Assembly (NCBI GenBank): GCA_002351535.1
Contig: DEGR01000072.1
Span: forward strand, 1 to 22,097
Direction of reading: 5' to 3'
Source of the DNA: Lachnospira sp. UBA2821
GTDB taxonomy: Bacteria > Bacillota > Clostridia > Lachnospirales > Lachnospiraceae
Length of the DNA: 22,097 nucleotides
The notes below the pieces were generated by a model, which ran no database searches, was not told where the DNA came from, and saw only the letters and a list, made by a program, of their open reading frames with translations. This document shows, piece after piece, positions 1 to 8,173 of the stretch. The position numbers and the translations under genes are program-made. Position 1 is the first letter of the stretch, and each line of letters starts with the position of its first letter.

Positions 1-28
1 CATCATTATTATACAAGGAGGTGTAAAA

Positions 29-637
29 GTGGAGATACGTGATGAACAATACTACGAGATGATGTATACTTTCCGTATGGCAATGTGTACATTATATGGA
101 CTTTCAGATAAAGCTTTTTTATCAGTAGATGAGAGGGTTAAGAACGGATACCTGGCTGAGATGAAGGAAAAGATAAGTGAGTATTCGGAAATGATGGAAA
201 AGTACTCTCCTGAGTGCGAAGGAATCGATATAGCATGTGTGGAACATATTATGATGAAAGATACAAAGGCACTTGTTATAGATGACAATGATATAAGTAA
301 TTATCTAATGGTGAAAATGTTAGAGCAGTTCGGTGTGTCTGTAGATGTTGCTGAATCAGGTTATGAGGGGATTAAGGCGTGTGAAAATAATGATTATGAT
401 ATAATATTTGTTGATTACATTATGCCTGATATGGATGGTGTAGAAACTGTTGAACATATAAGAAATATAGATGATGGGAAGAACAGGCTGATAATTGGAA
501 TTACAGCCAGTGTTGTATCTGAATTCAAAGAGGGACTTAACAGAAATGGTACAGAAATTATACTGTTTAAGCCTGTTAAGAAACAGCAGATTGCATTTAT
601 TTTATATCAGGAATTGAGGGACAAATCAGTGAGGTGA
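29..637 (+). CDS. Receiver-only (CheY-like) response regulator with N-terminal helical extension
   Basis: This 202-residue protein has a C-terminal phosphoacceptor (REC) domain at about residues 79-198 and no output domain after it. The receiver residues are all visible: the acidic pair D85/D86, the phosphorylatable D129 in a VDYIMPDMDG motif, T159 and K181 followed by proline. Phosphorylation by a histidine kinase is therefore expected. Residues 1-78 are polar, Met/Glu/Lys-rich and probably helical, and I recognise no family there. The start is a GTG at 29, set by a strong AAGGAGGTG site at 15-23. No kinase lies in the window, so partner and output are unknown. It may act by protein-protein interaction, as CheY or Spo0F do, which is inference. 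Confidence 0.85.
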   Translation: MEIRDEQYYEMMYTFRMAMCTLYGLSDKAFLSVDERVKNGYLAEMKEKISEYSEMMEKYSPECEGIDIACVEHIMMKDTKALVIDDNDISNYLMVKMLEQFGVSVDVAESGYEGIKACENNDYDIIFVDYIMPDMDGVETVEHIRNIDDGKNRLIIGITASVVSEFKEGLNRNGTEIILFKPVKKQQIAFILYQELRDKSVR

Positions 638-638
638 C

Positions 639-667
639 TTTACAATTATTGGATAATCAAGTATAAT
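639..667 (+). promoter_or_regulatory. Predicted sigma-A promoter for icd
   Basis: A TTTACA -35 element (639-644) and a perfect TATAAT -10 element (662-667) are separated by 17 nt. They lie just after the response regulator stop and 48 nt before the icd start. This suggests icd is transcribed independently of the upstream gene. Confidence 0.65.
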
Positions 668-714
668 AGCACCAAATTGAAAAAGAACACTTACAATAGG
701 AAAGGCGGAAAATT

Positions 715-1920
715 ATGAGCAAAATTAAGATGACAACACCACTTGTAGAGATGGACGGAGATGAGATGACAAGAGTTCTCTGGAAGATGATTAAAGATGA
801 ACTTTTAGAGCCATATATCGAGCTTAATACAGAGTATTATGATTTAGGACTTGAGCATAGAAATGAGACTGATGATCAGGTTACAATAGATTCAGCAGAA
901 GCAACAAAGAAATATGGCGTTGCAGTAAAGTGTGCAACTATAACACCAAATGCTGCAAGAATGACAGAATATAATCTTAAGCAGATGTGGAAGAGTCCTA
1001 ATGGAACAATAAGAGCTATGTTAGATGGCACAGTGTTCCGTGCTCCGATTGTTGTTAAAGGAATTGAGCCTTGTGTAAGAAATTGGAAGAAACCAATTAC
1101 ACTTGCAAGACATGCTTATGGTGATGTGTACAAAGCTACGGAGATGAAGATTCCCGGAGCAGGAAAAGCTGAACTTGTATTTACTGCAGCAGATGGAACA
1201 GAGTCAAGAGAAGAGATATTCACTTTTGACGGACCGGGTATAATACAGGGACAGCATAACAGATGTGATTCTATTGAGAGTTTTGCAAGAAGCTGTTTTA
1301 AGTTTGCGCTTGAGACAAAGCAGGATTTATGGTTCTCCACAAAAGACACAATATCTAAAAAGTATGACCATACATTTAAAGATATATTTGCTGAGATATT
1401 CGAGAAGGAATATAAGAATAAATTTGAAGAAGCAGGAATAACATATTTCTATACACTTATTGATGATGCCGTAGCAAGAGTTATGAAGTCAGAGGGCGGA
1501 TTTATATGGGCATGTAAAAATTATGATGGAGATGTCATGAGCGACATGGTATCATCTGCGTTTGGCTCACTTGCAATGATGACATCTGTGCTTGTATCAC
1601 CACATGGATATTTTGAATATGAAGCTGCACATGGAACTGTACAGAGACATTATTATAAACATCTTAAAGGTGAAGAGACTTCAACCAATTCTGTAGCAAC
1701 AATATTTGCATGGACAGGTGCACTCAGAAAACGTGGTGAATTAGATGGTAACAAAGAACTTTCACAGTTTGCGGATAAGCTTGAGAAGGCATGTCTTACA
1801 ACGATTGAGTCAGGCAAAATGACGAAAGACCTGGCACTTATCACAAGCATTGAGAATCCTACAGTGCTCAATAGTCAGGACTTTATTAAAGAGATAAGAA
1901 ATACGCTTGACCAGATGTAA
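715..1920 (+). CDS. icd: NADP-dependent isocitrate dehydrogenase
   Basis: This 401-residue protein oxidatively decarboxylates isocitrate to 2-oxoglutarate, giving NADPH for glutamate synthesis and anabolism in the cytoplasm. It matches the homodimeric, eukaryote-like type of about 400-410 residues rather than the E. coli type. The N-terminus reads TPLVEMDGDEMTRVLW. The substrate-binding region contains KSPNGTIRAMLDGTVFR. The metal/substrate region has DDAVARVMKSEGGFIWACKNYDGDVMSD, and the nucleotide region has the EAAHGTVQRHY motif. Length is full. The ATG at 715 follows an AGGAAAGGCGG ribosome site. The DUF1653 gene lies 22 nt downstream and is probably cotranscribed. No aconitase or citrate synthase gene lies in the window. 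Confidence 0.95.
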   Translation: MSKIKMTTPLVEMDGDEMTRVLWKMIKDELLEPYIELNTEYYDLGLEHRNETDDQVTIDSAEATKKYGVAVKCATITPNAARMTEYNLKQMWKSPNGTIRAMLDGTVFRAPIVVKGIEPCVRNWKKPITLARHAYGDVYKATEMKIPGAGKAELVFTAADGTESREEIFTFDGPGIIQGQHNRCDSIESFARSCFKFALETKQDLWFSTKDTISKKYDHTFKDIFAEIFEKEYKNKFEEAGITYFYTLIDDAVARVMKSEGGFIWACKNYDGDVMSDMVSSAFGSLAMMTSVLVSPHGYFEYEAAHGTVQRHYYKHLKGEETSTNSVATIFAWTGALRKRGELDGNKELSQFADKLEKACLTTIESGKMTKDLALITSIENPTVLNSQDFIKEIRNTLDQM

Positions 1921-1942
1921 TTATCAGAATGGAGTGATGTAT

Positions 1943-2551
1943 ATGGGTGAGATTAGAAATATAGTACCCGGAGAGATATACAGACATTTTAAAGGAAAAA
2001 TGTATCAGATTGTAACGGTTGCAACACATTCCGAAACAGGTGAGAAACTCGTTGTATATCAGAGATTATATGATGATTTTTCAGTGTATGCCCGTCCTTA
2101 TGATATGTTTTTGAGTGAAGTTGATAAAGCTAAGTATCCCGAGGTTAAACAAAAGTACAGATTTGAAAAGGTAAATGCGGAAAGACTGATTTCGACGGAT
2201 GAGGTGCAAAAAGTGCCGGCACAGACTGCAGAAGAAAAATATGTAATGCCTGATAATACTTATGAACAAACGGTAAAAATGGAGCAGCCTGATAATGATT
2301 TGATGGAAGAGACAGGTGAAGATGAAGGAGTATGTAATCCGGATTTACTTGCCTTTCTTGATGCAGATACATATGAAGAAAAAAGACAGGTATTGTTATC
2401 TGCAAAGAAAAGGGTGGATGACAGACTGATAGATGACATAGCGGCAGCTATGGATGTCATGGTCGAAGATGGTGATATTGATACAAGGTTCAGAAGTCTT
2501 TTGAATTGTATTGATATGATGATGAAATATGAATGCACAAGATTAAGGTAG
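1943..2551 (+). CDS. DUF1653-domain protein with acidic C-terminal extension
   Basis: The first roughly 70 residues match the DUF1653 pattern: a GEIYRHFKGKMYQI start, then ATHSETGEKLVVYQRLY, then ARPYDMFL. This small beta-rich domain has no established biochemical role. A charged linker of about 60 residues follows. A helical C-terminal segment of about 75 residues (LLAFLDADTYEEKRQVLLSAKK onward) is not recognised. An upstream TTG (1907) would overlap icd, and the ATG at 1937 sits only 2 nt from the GGAG site (1931-1934). The ATG at 1943, 8 nt after GGAG, is therefore chosen, giving 202 residues. It follows icd closely and ends in the terminator at 2570-2630. Function is unknown. Confidence 0.8.
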   Translation: MGEIRNIVPGEIYRHFKGKMYQIVTVATHSETGEKLVVYQRLYDDFSVYARPYDMFLSEVDKAKYPEVKQKYRFEKVNAERLISTDEVQKVPAQTAEEKYVMPDNTYEQTVKMEQPDNDLMEETGEDEGVCNPDLLAFLDADTYEEKRQVLLSAKKRVDDRLIDDIAAAMDVMVEDGDIDTRFRSLLNCIDMMMKYECTRLR

Positions 2552-2569
2552 AAAAGGTATATAAAAGAC

Positions 2570-2630
2570 GCAAATAAAAAACATCATGGTAACATATTAA
2601 TAATGTTTACCATGATGTTTTTATATTTGC
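2570..2630. terminator. Bidirectional intrinsic terminator between convergent genes
   Basis: Arms at 2581-2595 and 2603-2618 form a 15-pair stem with one bulged base and a 7-nt loop. An A-run (2576-2580) and a T-run (2618-2622) flank it, and outer arms (GCAAAT at 2570-2575, ATTTGC at 2625-2630) extend the pairing. The T-tract is correct in both directions. It can end transcripts of the DUF1653 gene on plus and the carbamate-kinase gene on minus, whose stop is at 2633. Confidence 0.9.
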
Positions 2631-2632
2631 AA

Positions 2633-3580
2633 CTAATTAATAAATACTGTTCCGGATTTGCCGTTAATACCTTCTTTTGCTTTTTCAAGACTTGTAACTA
2701 TAGCACGTCTTCCTTCGCCGGCAGATACAAAGTTAACAGATGCTTCAACTTTAGGAAGTGATGTCAATACATTGAATTTATCCTCTTCGATTAATTTTTC
2801 TGCCTCTGTAACTTTGACTTCGCCAAGGAATTTTTCATCAGCAGTACCTTTATTAATTCTTATACCTTCTTTTGATGTAAGAATAAGGAGGGTTGAGGCA
2901 TCAAGCATATCGGCAAGTTTGGCAGCAGTGTAATCCTTTTCGATTACGGCACTTGCGCCTTTAAGACCTGAACTCTGGTCAAGAACCGGAATTCCGCCAC
3001 CGCCTGCAGCAATTACTATCTGGTTTGCATCAACAAGAGCTTTGATGGAATCAATTTCATATATATCGATTGGCTTTGGAGAGGCGATGATACGTCTGTA
3101 TCCTTTACCATCATCAGACTCTTCGTATGTAACATAATTGCCTTTCTGTTCTTCTAAATCAGCTTCGGCCTTAGTCATGTATCTTCCGATTACTTTGGTT
3201 GGTGTATGGAAGGCAGGGTCAAATGGGTCCACACGAACCTGTGTTATTATAGTAGATACAGGTTTGAATATGCCTCTGTTAAGAAGCTCTGTTCTTATAG
3301 CGTTCTGTAAATCAAAACCTATATATCCCTGACTCATTGCAGCACATACAGACATTGGTGCTACGGGATTCTTAGAATCAAGTCTGCTGAATTCTGTCAT
3401 AGCAGTCTGAATCATACCAACCTGTATACCGTTACTGTGTGTTACAACAACCTCATATTTTGCCTCAACAAGATCTGCTATAGCTTTAGCAGCTTTTTTG
3501 ACATTTTCTTTCTGCTCAGGGAAAGTATCTCCTAGTGCATTTCTACCTATGGCAACAACCACTTTATTATTATTTTCCAT
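2633..3580 (-). CDS. arcC: Carbamate kinase family protein (amino-acid kinase fold)
   Basis: At 315 residues this is the usual length for carbamate kinase, which makes ATP from carbamoyl phosphate and ADP in the final step of arginine, agmatine or purine-derived carbamoyl catabolism. Family features are the N-terminal nucleotide/phosphate loop (VVVAIGRNALGD), IGFDLQNAIRTELL, the ITQVRVDPFDPAF and PTKVIGRYM region, the KPIDIYEI segment, AAGGGGIPV, and a C-terminal LPKVEA. Several motifs depart from the usual form: GGNA is GRNA, HGNGPQVG is HSNGIQVG, and GSMxPK is TSLPK. The ATG at 3580 follows AGGA at a sensible distance, while a longer start at 3613 would place that site inside the gene. No arginine deiminase or ornithine transcarbamylase neighbours are present, so the pathway is unknown. 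Confidence 0.85.
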   Translation of the reverse strand: MENNNKVVVAIGRNALGDTFPEQKENVKKAAKAIADLVEAKYEVVVTHSNGIQVGMIQTAMTEFSRLDSKNPVAPMSVCAAMSQGYIGFDLQNAIRTELLNRGIFKPVSTIITQVRVDPFDPAFHTPTKVIGRYMTKAEADLEEQKGNYVTYEESDDGKGYRRIIASPKPIDIYEIDSIKALVDANQIVIAAGGGGIPVLDQSSGLKGASAVIEKDYTAAKLADMLDASTLLILTSKEGIRINKGTADEKFLGEVKVTEAEKLIEEDKFNVLTSLPKVEASVNFVSAGEGRRAIVTSLEKAKEGINGKSGTVFIN

Positions 3581-3616
3581 AATTACGTCCTCGTTTCTCT
3601 TAAGATAATACAATAT

Positions 3617-3645
3617 ATTATAATGGAAATTTGACTAAAAAACAA
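3617..3645 (-). promoter_or_regulatory. Predicted promoter for the carbamate kinase gene
   Basis: On the minus strand a TTGTTT -35 (plus 3640-3645) and a perfect TATAAT -10 (plus 3617-3622) are spaced by 17 nt. They lie about 37 nt upstream of the 3580 start. Confidence 0.6.
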
Positions 3646-3654
3646 GGTAAAGTA

Positions 3655-3683
3655 TTGCGAAAAATAAATATCTGTGGTTAAAT
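3655..3683 (+). promoter_or_regulatory. Possible promoter for ddl
   Basis: TTGCGA (3655-3660), a 17-nt spacer and TTAAAT (3678-3683) preceded by an extended TGG form a plausible but weak sigma-A promoter 43 nt before the ddl start. It is divergent from the carbamate kinase promoter. Confidence 0.35.
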
Positions 3684-3726
3684 TGTAACTGTTTGAAAAC
3701 ATGTTACTTTGAAATGGAGGCAGTTC

Positions 3727-4770
3727 ATGAATATAGTAGTTTTAGCAGGTGGATTAAGTACAGAGAGAGATGTATCGTTTATATCAGGTAAGAAGATATA
3801 TGAGGCATTAAAATTAAAGAAACAGAACGTTGTACTTCTGGATGTATTTATGGGGTACGACGGAGATACTGAGGATATATTTGAAAAAGATATTGACTGG
3901 GTTGCCGGGATTGAGGATATAAAATCTGAAAATCCTGATATTGAAAAGGTAAAAAAGTCGAGAAAAGGTGATTCAAAATCCTACTTTGGAAATAATGTAT
4001 TAGATATATGTGCAAAGGCAGATATTGTTTTTATGGCGCTGCATGGGGAAGACGGAGAGAATGGAAAGGTTCAGGCAGCATTTGACCTTATGGGAATAAA
4101 ATACACAGGAACAGATTATGTCAGCGCAGCACTTTCTATGGATAAGAGCCTTGCAAAGGATATTTTAGAGCAGAAAGGTGTATGCGTTCCGGGAGGAGTT
4201 ATGCTCAGGGACGATAGTGATATGTCGGAAAATATTGCCTATCCAAAAGTTGTAAAGGTAGCAAACGGCGGTTCAAGTGTCGGTGTATATATTGTTAACA
4301 ATGAAGCTGAATACAAGGATGCCATAAGGGATGCATTCAGATTAGAGAGTAATGTAATTGTTGAAGAATATGTAAAAGGCAGGGAATTTTCTGTAGGGGT
4401 AATTGAAGGAAAAGCACTTCCAATCATAGAAATTGCACCAAAAGAAGGATTCTACGATTATAAGAATAAGTATCAGGCAGGCAGTACAATTGAGACATGT
4501 CCGGCACAGATTAGCGAAGATAAGACAAATGAAATGCAGAAAGCGGCAGAAGCTGCATATAAGGCATTGAGATTACATGTATATGCACGTATTGATTTTC
4601 TTATGAGAGAATCAGATGGAAAGATATATTGTCTTGAGGCAAATACATTGCCGGGAATGACTCCGACATCATTACTGCCACAGGAGGCGGATGCTGTTGG
4701 AATAGACTATCCGCAGCTTTGTATGAATATAATTGAGTTGTCACTTAAGAAATATGCAAAGGAGAATTAG
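3727..4770 (+). CDS. ddl: D-alanine--D-alanine ligase
   Basis: This 347-residue ATP-grasp enzyme joins two D-alanines to form the dipeptide that ends the peptidoglycan stem peptide. The N-terminal AGGLSTERDVSFISG carries the conserved glutamate E13. The ALHGEDGENG motif is at 104-113, and GIKYTG follows it. The phosphate loop GSSVGV is at 182-187 and EEYVKGREFSVGV follows. The metal-binding LEANTLPGMT is at 303-312. A GGAGG site at 3716-3720 places the start at ATG 3727 rather than an earlier TTG. A 2-nt gap to the next gene indicates an operon. Alanine racemase, which makes its substrate, is encoded at 11592 in this window. Confidence 0.95.
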   Translation: MNIVVLAGGLSTERDVSFISGKKIYEALKLKKQNVVLLDVFMGYDGDTEDIFEKDIDWVAGIEDIKSENPDIEKVKKSRKGDSKSYFGNNVLDICAKADIVFMALHGEDGENGKVQAAFDLMGIKYTGTDYVSAALSMDKSLAKDILEQKGVCVPGGVMLRDDSDMSENIAYPKVVKVANGGSSVGVYIVNNEAEYKDAIRDAFRLESNVIVEEYVKGREFSVGVIEGKALPIIEIAPKEGFYDYKNKYQAGSTIETCPAQISEDKTNEMQKAAEAAYKALRLHVYARIDFLMRESDGKIYCLEANTLPGMTPTSLLPQEADAVGIDYPQLCMNIIELSLKKYAKEN

Positions 4771-4772
4771 AG

Positions 4773-5972
4773 ATGGTTATTAATGAGGAAATGTATGCAC
4801 TCGGAAGTGTACGCTCAGCAATAAGAGAGTTGTTCGAGTATGGTAAGAAGAGAGCAGAAGTTGTAGGAAAAGAAAATGTGTATGACTTTTCCATTGGAAA
4901 TCCCAGTATCCCGGCACCGCAATGCGTTAATGACACGATACGGGAACTTGTTACAGAATATGATTCGGTTATGCTTCATGGTTATACATCTGCGCAGGGG
5001 GATGTAGAGACCAGAAAGGCCATTGCAGATTATCTTAATAATACATATGATACTTCTTTTGATTCAGATGACTTTTATATCACAATGGGAGCGGCGGCAT
5101 CATTGTCACTTTGTTTTCATGCACTCACATCTTCAAAAGATGATGAATTTATTGCAATAGCACCATATTTTCCGGAGTATAAAGTGTTTGTTAATTCAGC
5201 GGGAGCTTCACTCAGAGTAGTAAAGGCCGATACGGAGCATTTTCAGATTGATTTCGAAGAGCTGGAGTCTCTTATTGGAGAGCATACAAAAGGTGTTATC
5301 ATTAATAGCCCTAACAATCCGTCGGGAACGGTTTATTCAGAAGAGACTATTAAGAAATTAGCAAAATTACTTGAAGATAAAGAGAAAGAATATGGTAATC
5401 CTATATTTATTATATGTGATGAGCCATATAGAGAAATAGTATATGATGGTGTACAGGTTCCATATGTTACCCGGTATTATAATAATACACTTGTATGTTA
5501 TTCATATAGTAAATCACTTTCACTTCCGGGCGAGCGTATTGGTTTTGTACTTGTACCTAAGGAAGCATATGAGAGCAGAAAACTTTATGCGGCTGTTGCA
5601 GGTGCAGGAAGAGCATTGGGATATGTGTGTGCTCCAAGTTTGTTTCAGAAGATGATAGCAAGATGTGTCGGAGCGACAGGAGATATAGAGGCTTATCGTG
5701 AAAACAGGGATATACTTTATAAAGGTCTGACAGATATAGGATATCACTGCTTTAAGCCGGACGGAGCATTTTATATGTTTGTTCAGGCGCTTGAAGAAGA
5801 TGCGGATGCATTTTGTGAAAGAGCAAAGGAGCAGGATGTATTAGTTGTATCGGCTAATGGATTTGGATGTCCGGGATGGGTGAGAGTATCATACTGTGTA
5901 GATAAAGATATGATTAAACGTTCAATGCCGGCATTCAGAAAAATATATGAAAGTTATAAAGAAGATAAATAA
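4773..5972 (+). CDS. Class I/II PLP-dependent aminotransferase (aspartate aminotransferase-like)
   Basis: This 399-residue fold-type I aminotransferase transfers amino groups between amino acids and 2-oxo acids. Visible features are FSIGNPSIPAP near the N-terminus, the SPNNPSGTVYS PLP-region motif, CDEPYREIVYDG, and the cofactor lysine K247 in SYSKSLSLPGERIGF. The carboxylate-binding arginine lies in GWVRVSYC near the C-terminus. The GGAG at 4761-4764 lies inside the end of ddl, and the genes are 2 nt apart, so they are translated from one message. The exact substrate cannot be read from sequence. Linkage to ddl might suggest alanine or cell-wall amino acid supply, but that is only inference. 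Confidence 0.88.
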   Translation: MVINEEMYALGSVRSAIRELFEYGKKRAEVVGKENVYDFSIGNPSIPAPQCVNDTIRELVTEYDSVMLHGYTSAQGDVETRKAIADYLNNTYDTSFDSDDFYITMGAAASLSLCFHALTSSKDDEFIAIAPYFPEYKVFVNSAGASLRVVKADTEHFQIDFEELESLIGEHTKGVIINSPNNPSGTVYSEETIKKLAKLLEDKEKEYGNPIFIICDEPYREIVYDGVQVPYVTRYYNNTLVCYSYSKSLSLPGERIGFVLVPKEAYESRKLYAAVAGAGRALGYVCAPSLFQKMIARCVGATGDIEAYRENRDILYKGLTDIGYHCFKPDGAFYMFVQALEEDADAFCERAKEQDVLVVSANGFGCPGWVRVSYCVDKDMIKRSMPAFRKIYESYKEDK

Positions 5973-5996
5973 TATATTAAAACTTCCAACAGTAAT

Positions 5997-6038
5997 AAAT
6001 GTGGATAAGTTGTTGTAAAAAACGACTTATCCACATTT
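5997..6038. repeat. Perfect 14-bp inverted repeat carrying two DnaA boxes
   Basis: Arms at 5997-6010 and 6025-6038 are perfect reverse complements with a 14-nt loop. Each arm contains a perfect DnaA 9-mer: 6000-6008 in minus orientation and 6027-6035 in plus orientation (TTATCCACA). The stem begins 24 nt after the aminotransferase stop and could also act as a weak terminator, although only TTT, CG and then TTT follow it. Confidence 0.85.
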
Positions 6039-6045
6039 CGTTTAG

Positions 6046-6057
6046 CGACAATTGTCG
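6046..6057. repeat. Perfect 12-bp palindrome CGACAATTGTCG
   Basis: This self-complementary 12-mer lies between the first and second pairs of DnaA boxes. It could be a protein-binding operator. It does not match the Firmicute LexA box. No regulator is assigned. Confidence 0.5.
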
Positions 6058-6098
6058 AAAAAACATATAATTGTGTGAAAAATTAAGACAATTATATG
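6058..6098 (-). terminator. Possible terminator of the ABC-F gene
   Basis: A perfect 11-bp inverted repeat (6064-6074 and 6088-6098, 13-nt loop) is followed on the minus strand by six T residues (plus A-run 6058-6063). It lies 55 nt after the ABC-F stop. The stem is very AT-rich with two G:C pairs, so termination may be weak. Confidence 0.5.
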
Positions 6099-6152
6099 CA
6101 ATTAAAAGATAAAATGTGTATAACTATGTTGATAGTGTGAATAAACAACATA

Positions 6153-8084
6153 TTAAGAACACAATTCTTCCCATTTGTCATATAAATCTGTTAATTCTTC
6201 GTCAGCACAATCTTTTTCTTTTTGTAATTCAGAAAGTTTGCCTACATTTGTTGAGTTTTCTGGCAATGCAAACTGTCTGTCAATATCTGCAATCTGGTCT
6301 TCCAATTCAGCAATTCTTGTCTCAATCTTTTTAATTTCATTTTTAAGTTTGCGCTGTTTAGCCTGTTCTTCTTTCTGGTTTTTCCAATCATTTTTACCTG
6401 AGGAGTCAGTTGTTTCACTGACTGTAGTGGCTGTAGAAGAGCTGGAAACCATAGAATTGCTGCTGTATATTTTTGTGAGTTCTTCCTTTTTTTCCATATA
6501 GTAATCATAATTGCCTATGTAGTTTATAAGTGTATGATTATTAAGATCCATAATGCGTGTTGCGGTTTTATTAATAAAGTATCTGTCATGTGATACATAT
6601 AAAACAGTTCCTGAGTAGTTATTAAGGGCATTTTCAAGTATTTCTTTTGAAGTTATATCAAGATGGTTAGTAGGTTCATCAAGAATCAGGAAGTTTGATT
6701 TTGACAACATGAGCTTTGCTAAAGATAACCGGCCACGTTCACCACCACTTAAATCTTTAACACGTTTGAAGACGTCATCACCTGTGAATAAAAATGCTGC
6801 GAGAACATTTCGTATCTCTGTATTTGTCATATCAGGGTATGCATCTGATATTTCTTCAAATAATGTGTTTTCCATTGTAAGTACATGGTGTTCCTGATCA
6901 TAGTATCCTATATCAACTTTGCTTCCTATATGAATTTCACCACTGTCAGCATCTGTTAGTTCGTTGATGATTTTTAATATAGTTGTTTTACCGGTTCCGT
7001 TTCCACCTATAATGGCGACCTTTTCACCGCGTTTAATGTCAAAATTAATATCTGAAAACAAGTGTTTTTCGCCATATGACTTTGAAAGATTTTCAACATG
7101 CAGCACATCATTACCGCTGACAATTTGTGGTGTAAGATTGAGGTGCATTTCGGAATCTACAAATACAGGCTTGTCAAGTACGTCCATTTTATTTAGCATT
7201 TTTTCACGGCTTTCGGCACGTTTGATGGATTTTTCCCTGTTAAATGATTTGAGCTTTTGAATTACATCTTCCTGATGCTTGATTTCACGTTGCTGATTAT
7301 AGTAATGTTTCATCTGGGCATCTCTGATTTGAGCTTTCTTTTCTGCAAAATCTGAATAATTACCTTTATAGGAACAGGCAACATGATTTTCGATTTCGAT
7401 AACTTGTGTAACGATGCGGTCAAGGAAATAGCGGTCATGGGATACTATTAATACAGCGCCGTTATAGTTCGAAAGAAAAGATTCTAACCAGGTTATTGAA
7501 TCCATGTCAAGATGGTTAGTAGGCTCATCGAGAAGAATAATATCAGGTTTTACAAGAAGCAGACGGCTTAAGAAGACACGGGTTTTCTGACCGCCTGAGA
7601 GGGAGGATATCTTTTTATCGAAGTCATCTTCTGTAAATCCAAGACCTTTAAGAACTCCGGTGATTTCACTTTTATAGGAATAGCCGTCAGCTAATTCGAA
7701 TTCATGATTTTTCTTAGAGTATGTATCCATCAGAACTTCCAGTTTTACACCTTCTGCGTTTTTCATTTCGGATTCTATATTTCTAAGCTGGTTCTCGAGA
7801 GTTATAACGTGTTCTTTTGTTTTTAACATTTCTTCGTATATTGTGCTGCCGCAATGAATGTCCTGATTCTGGGCCAGGTAACCTATTTTTTTATCTTTTG
7901 CTACAATTATTTCACCTTCATCTGAAGGTATTTCGCCTGTTATAATTTTTAACATAGTAGATTTTCCACATCCGTTGAGACCTACAATCGCAGCTTTTTC
8001 ACGGTCTTCGATATGGAAAGAACAGTCGTTAAGAACGGGACCCGTTACAAAGGATTTAGATATATGGTTAACTGATAAAATCAT
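6153..8084 (-). CDS. ABC-F family ATPase (ribosome-associated type)
   Basis: This 643-residue cytoplasmic protein has two ABC ATPase domains and no membrane segments, the ABC-F layout. Such proteins act on the ribosome, often at the E site, as translation factors or antibiotic-protection proteins. In domain 1, Walker A GLNGCGKST is at 35-43, the signature LSGGQ at 162-166, and Walker B with LLDEPTNHLD at 184-193. A charged inter-domain linker follows (about 245-310). Domain 2 has GGNGTGKTT, LSGGERGRLSLAK and LILDEPTNHLD. The C-terminus (about 560-643) has a Ser/Thr-rich spacer and then a coiled coil. AAAGGAGA precedes the ATG at 8084. It most resembles housekeeping YdiF/Uup-like members. A resistance role cannot be claimed from sequence. 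Confidence 0.9.
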   Translation of the reverse strand: MILSVNHISKSFVTGPVLNDCSFHIEDREKAAIVGLNGCGKSTMLKIITGEIPSDEGEIIVAKDKKIGYLAQNQDIHCGSTIYEEMLKTKEHVITLENQLRNIESEMKNAEGVKLEVLMDTYSKKNHEFELADGYSYKSEITGVLKGLGFTEDDFDKKISSLSGGQKTRVFLSRLLLVKPDIILLDEPTNHLDMDSITWLESFLSNYNGAVLIVSHDRYFLDRIVTQVIEIENHVACSYKGNYSDFAEKKAQIRDAQMKHYYNQQREIKHQEDVIQKLKSFNREKSIKRAESREKMLNKMDVLDKPVFVDSEMHLNLTPQIVSGNDVLHVENLSKSYGEKHLFSDINFDIKRGEKVAIIGGNGTGKTTILKIINELTDADSGEIHIGSKVDIGYYDQEHHVLTMENTLFEEISDAYPDMTNTEIRNVLAAFLFTGDDVFKRVKDLSGGERGRLSLAKLMLSKSNFLILDEPTNHLDITSKEILENALNNYSGTVLYVSHDRYFINKTATRIMDLNNHTLINYIGNYDYYMEKKEELTKIYSSNSMVSSSSTATTVSETTDSSGKNDWKNQKEEQAKQRKLKNEIKKIETRIAELEDQIADIDRQFALPENSTNVGKLSELQKEKDCADEELTDLYDKWEELCS

Positions 8085-8173
8085 AATGATTCTCCTTTAA
8101 TATATTTTTTGGAATATTATTTGGCTTTGAATAGTTACTTTTTTACATATGTAATACATTGTAAATGAAAAAA

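Larger units (their letters stand above)
6000..6144. promoter_or_regulatory. Cluster of four perfect DnaA boxes (TTATNCACA)
   Basis: Four exact matches to TTATNCACA occur in 145 bp: 6000-6008 (minus), 6027-6035 (plus), 6115-6123 (minus, as TTATACACA) and 6136-6144 (minus, as TTATTCACA). A one-mismatch copy lies at 6074-6082. The site sits between two convergent genes, so it is not a promoter for either. That placement resembles the DnaA-box clusters outside oriC that titrate or modulate DnaA in Firmicutes. No dnaA, dnaN, rpmH or gidA gene is nearby, so it is probably not the main origin. Binding is inferred from motif only. Confidence 0.65.

Noticed and set aside
5973..6152. Chromosomal origin of replication
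   Set aside because: The DnaA boxes are real, but no dnaA, dnaN, rpmH or gidA neighbours are present. A secondary DnaA-binding site is more likely than oriC.
8143..8154. Perfect palindrome TTACATATGTAA upstream of the ABC-F gene
   Set aside because: It could be an operator, but the 12-mer is AT-rich and easily arises by chance here, and no regulator or promoter could be tied to it.
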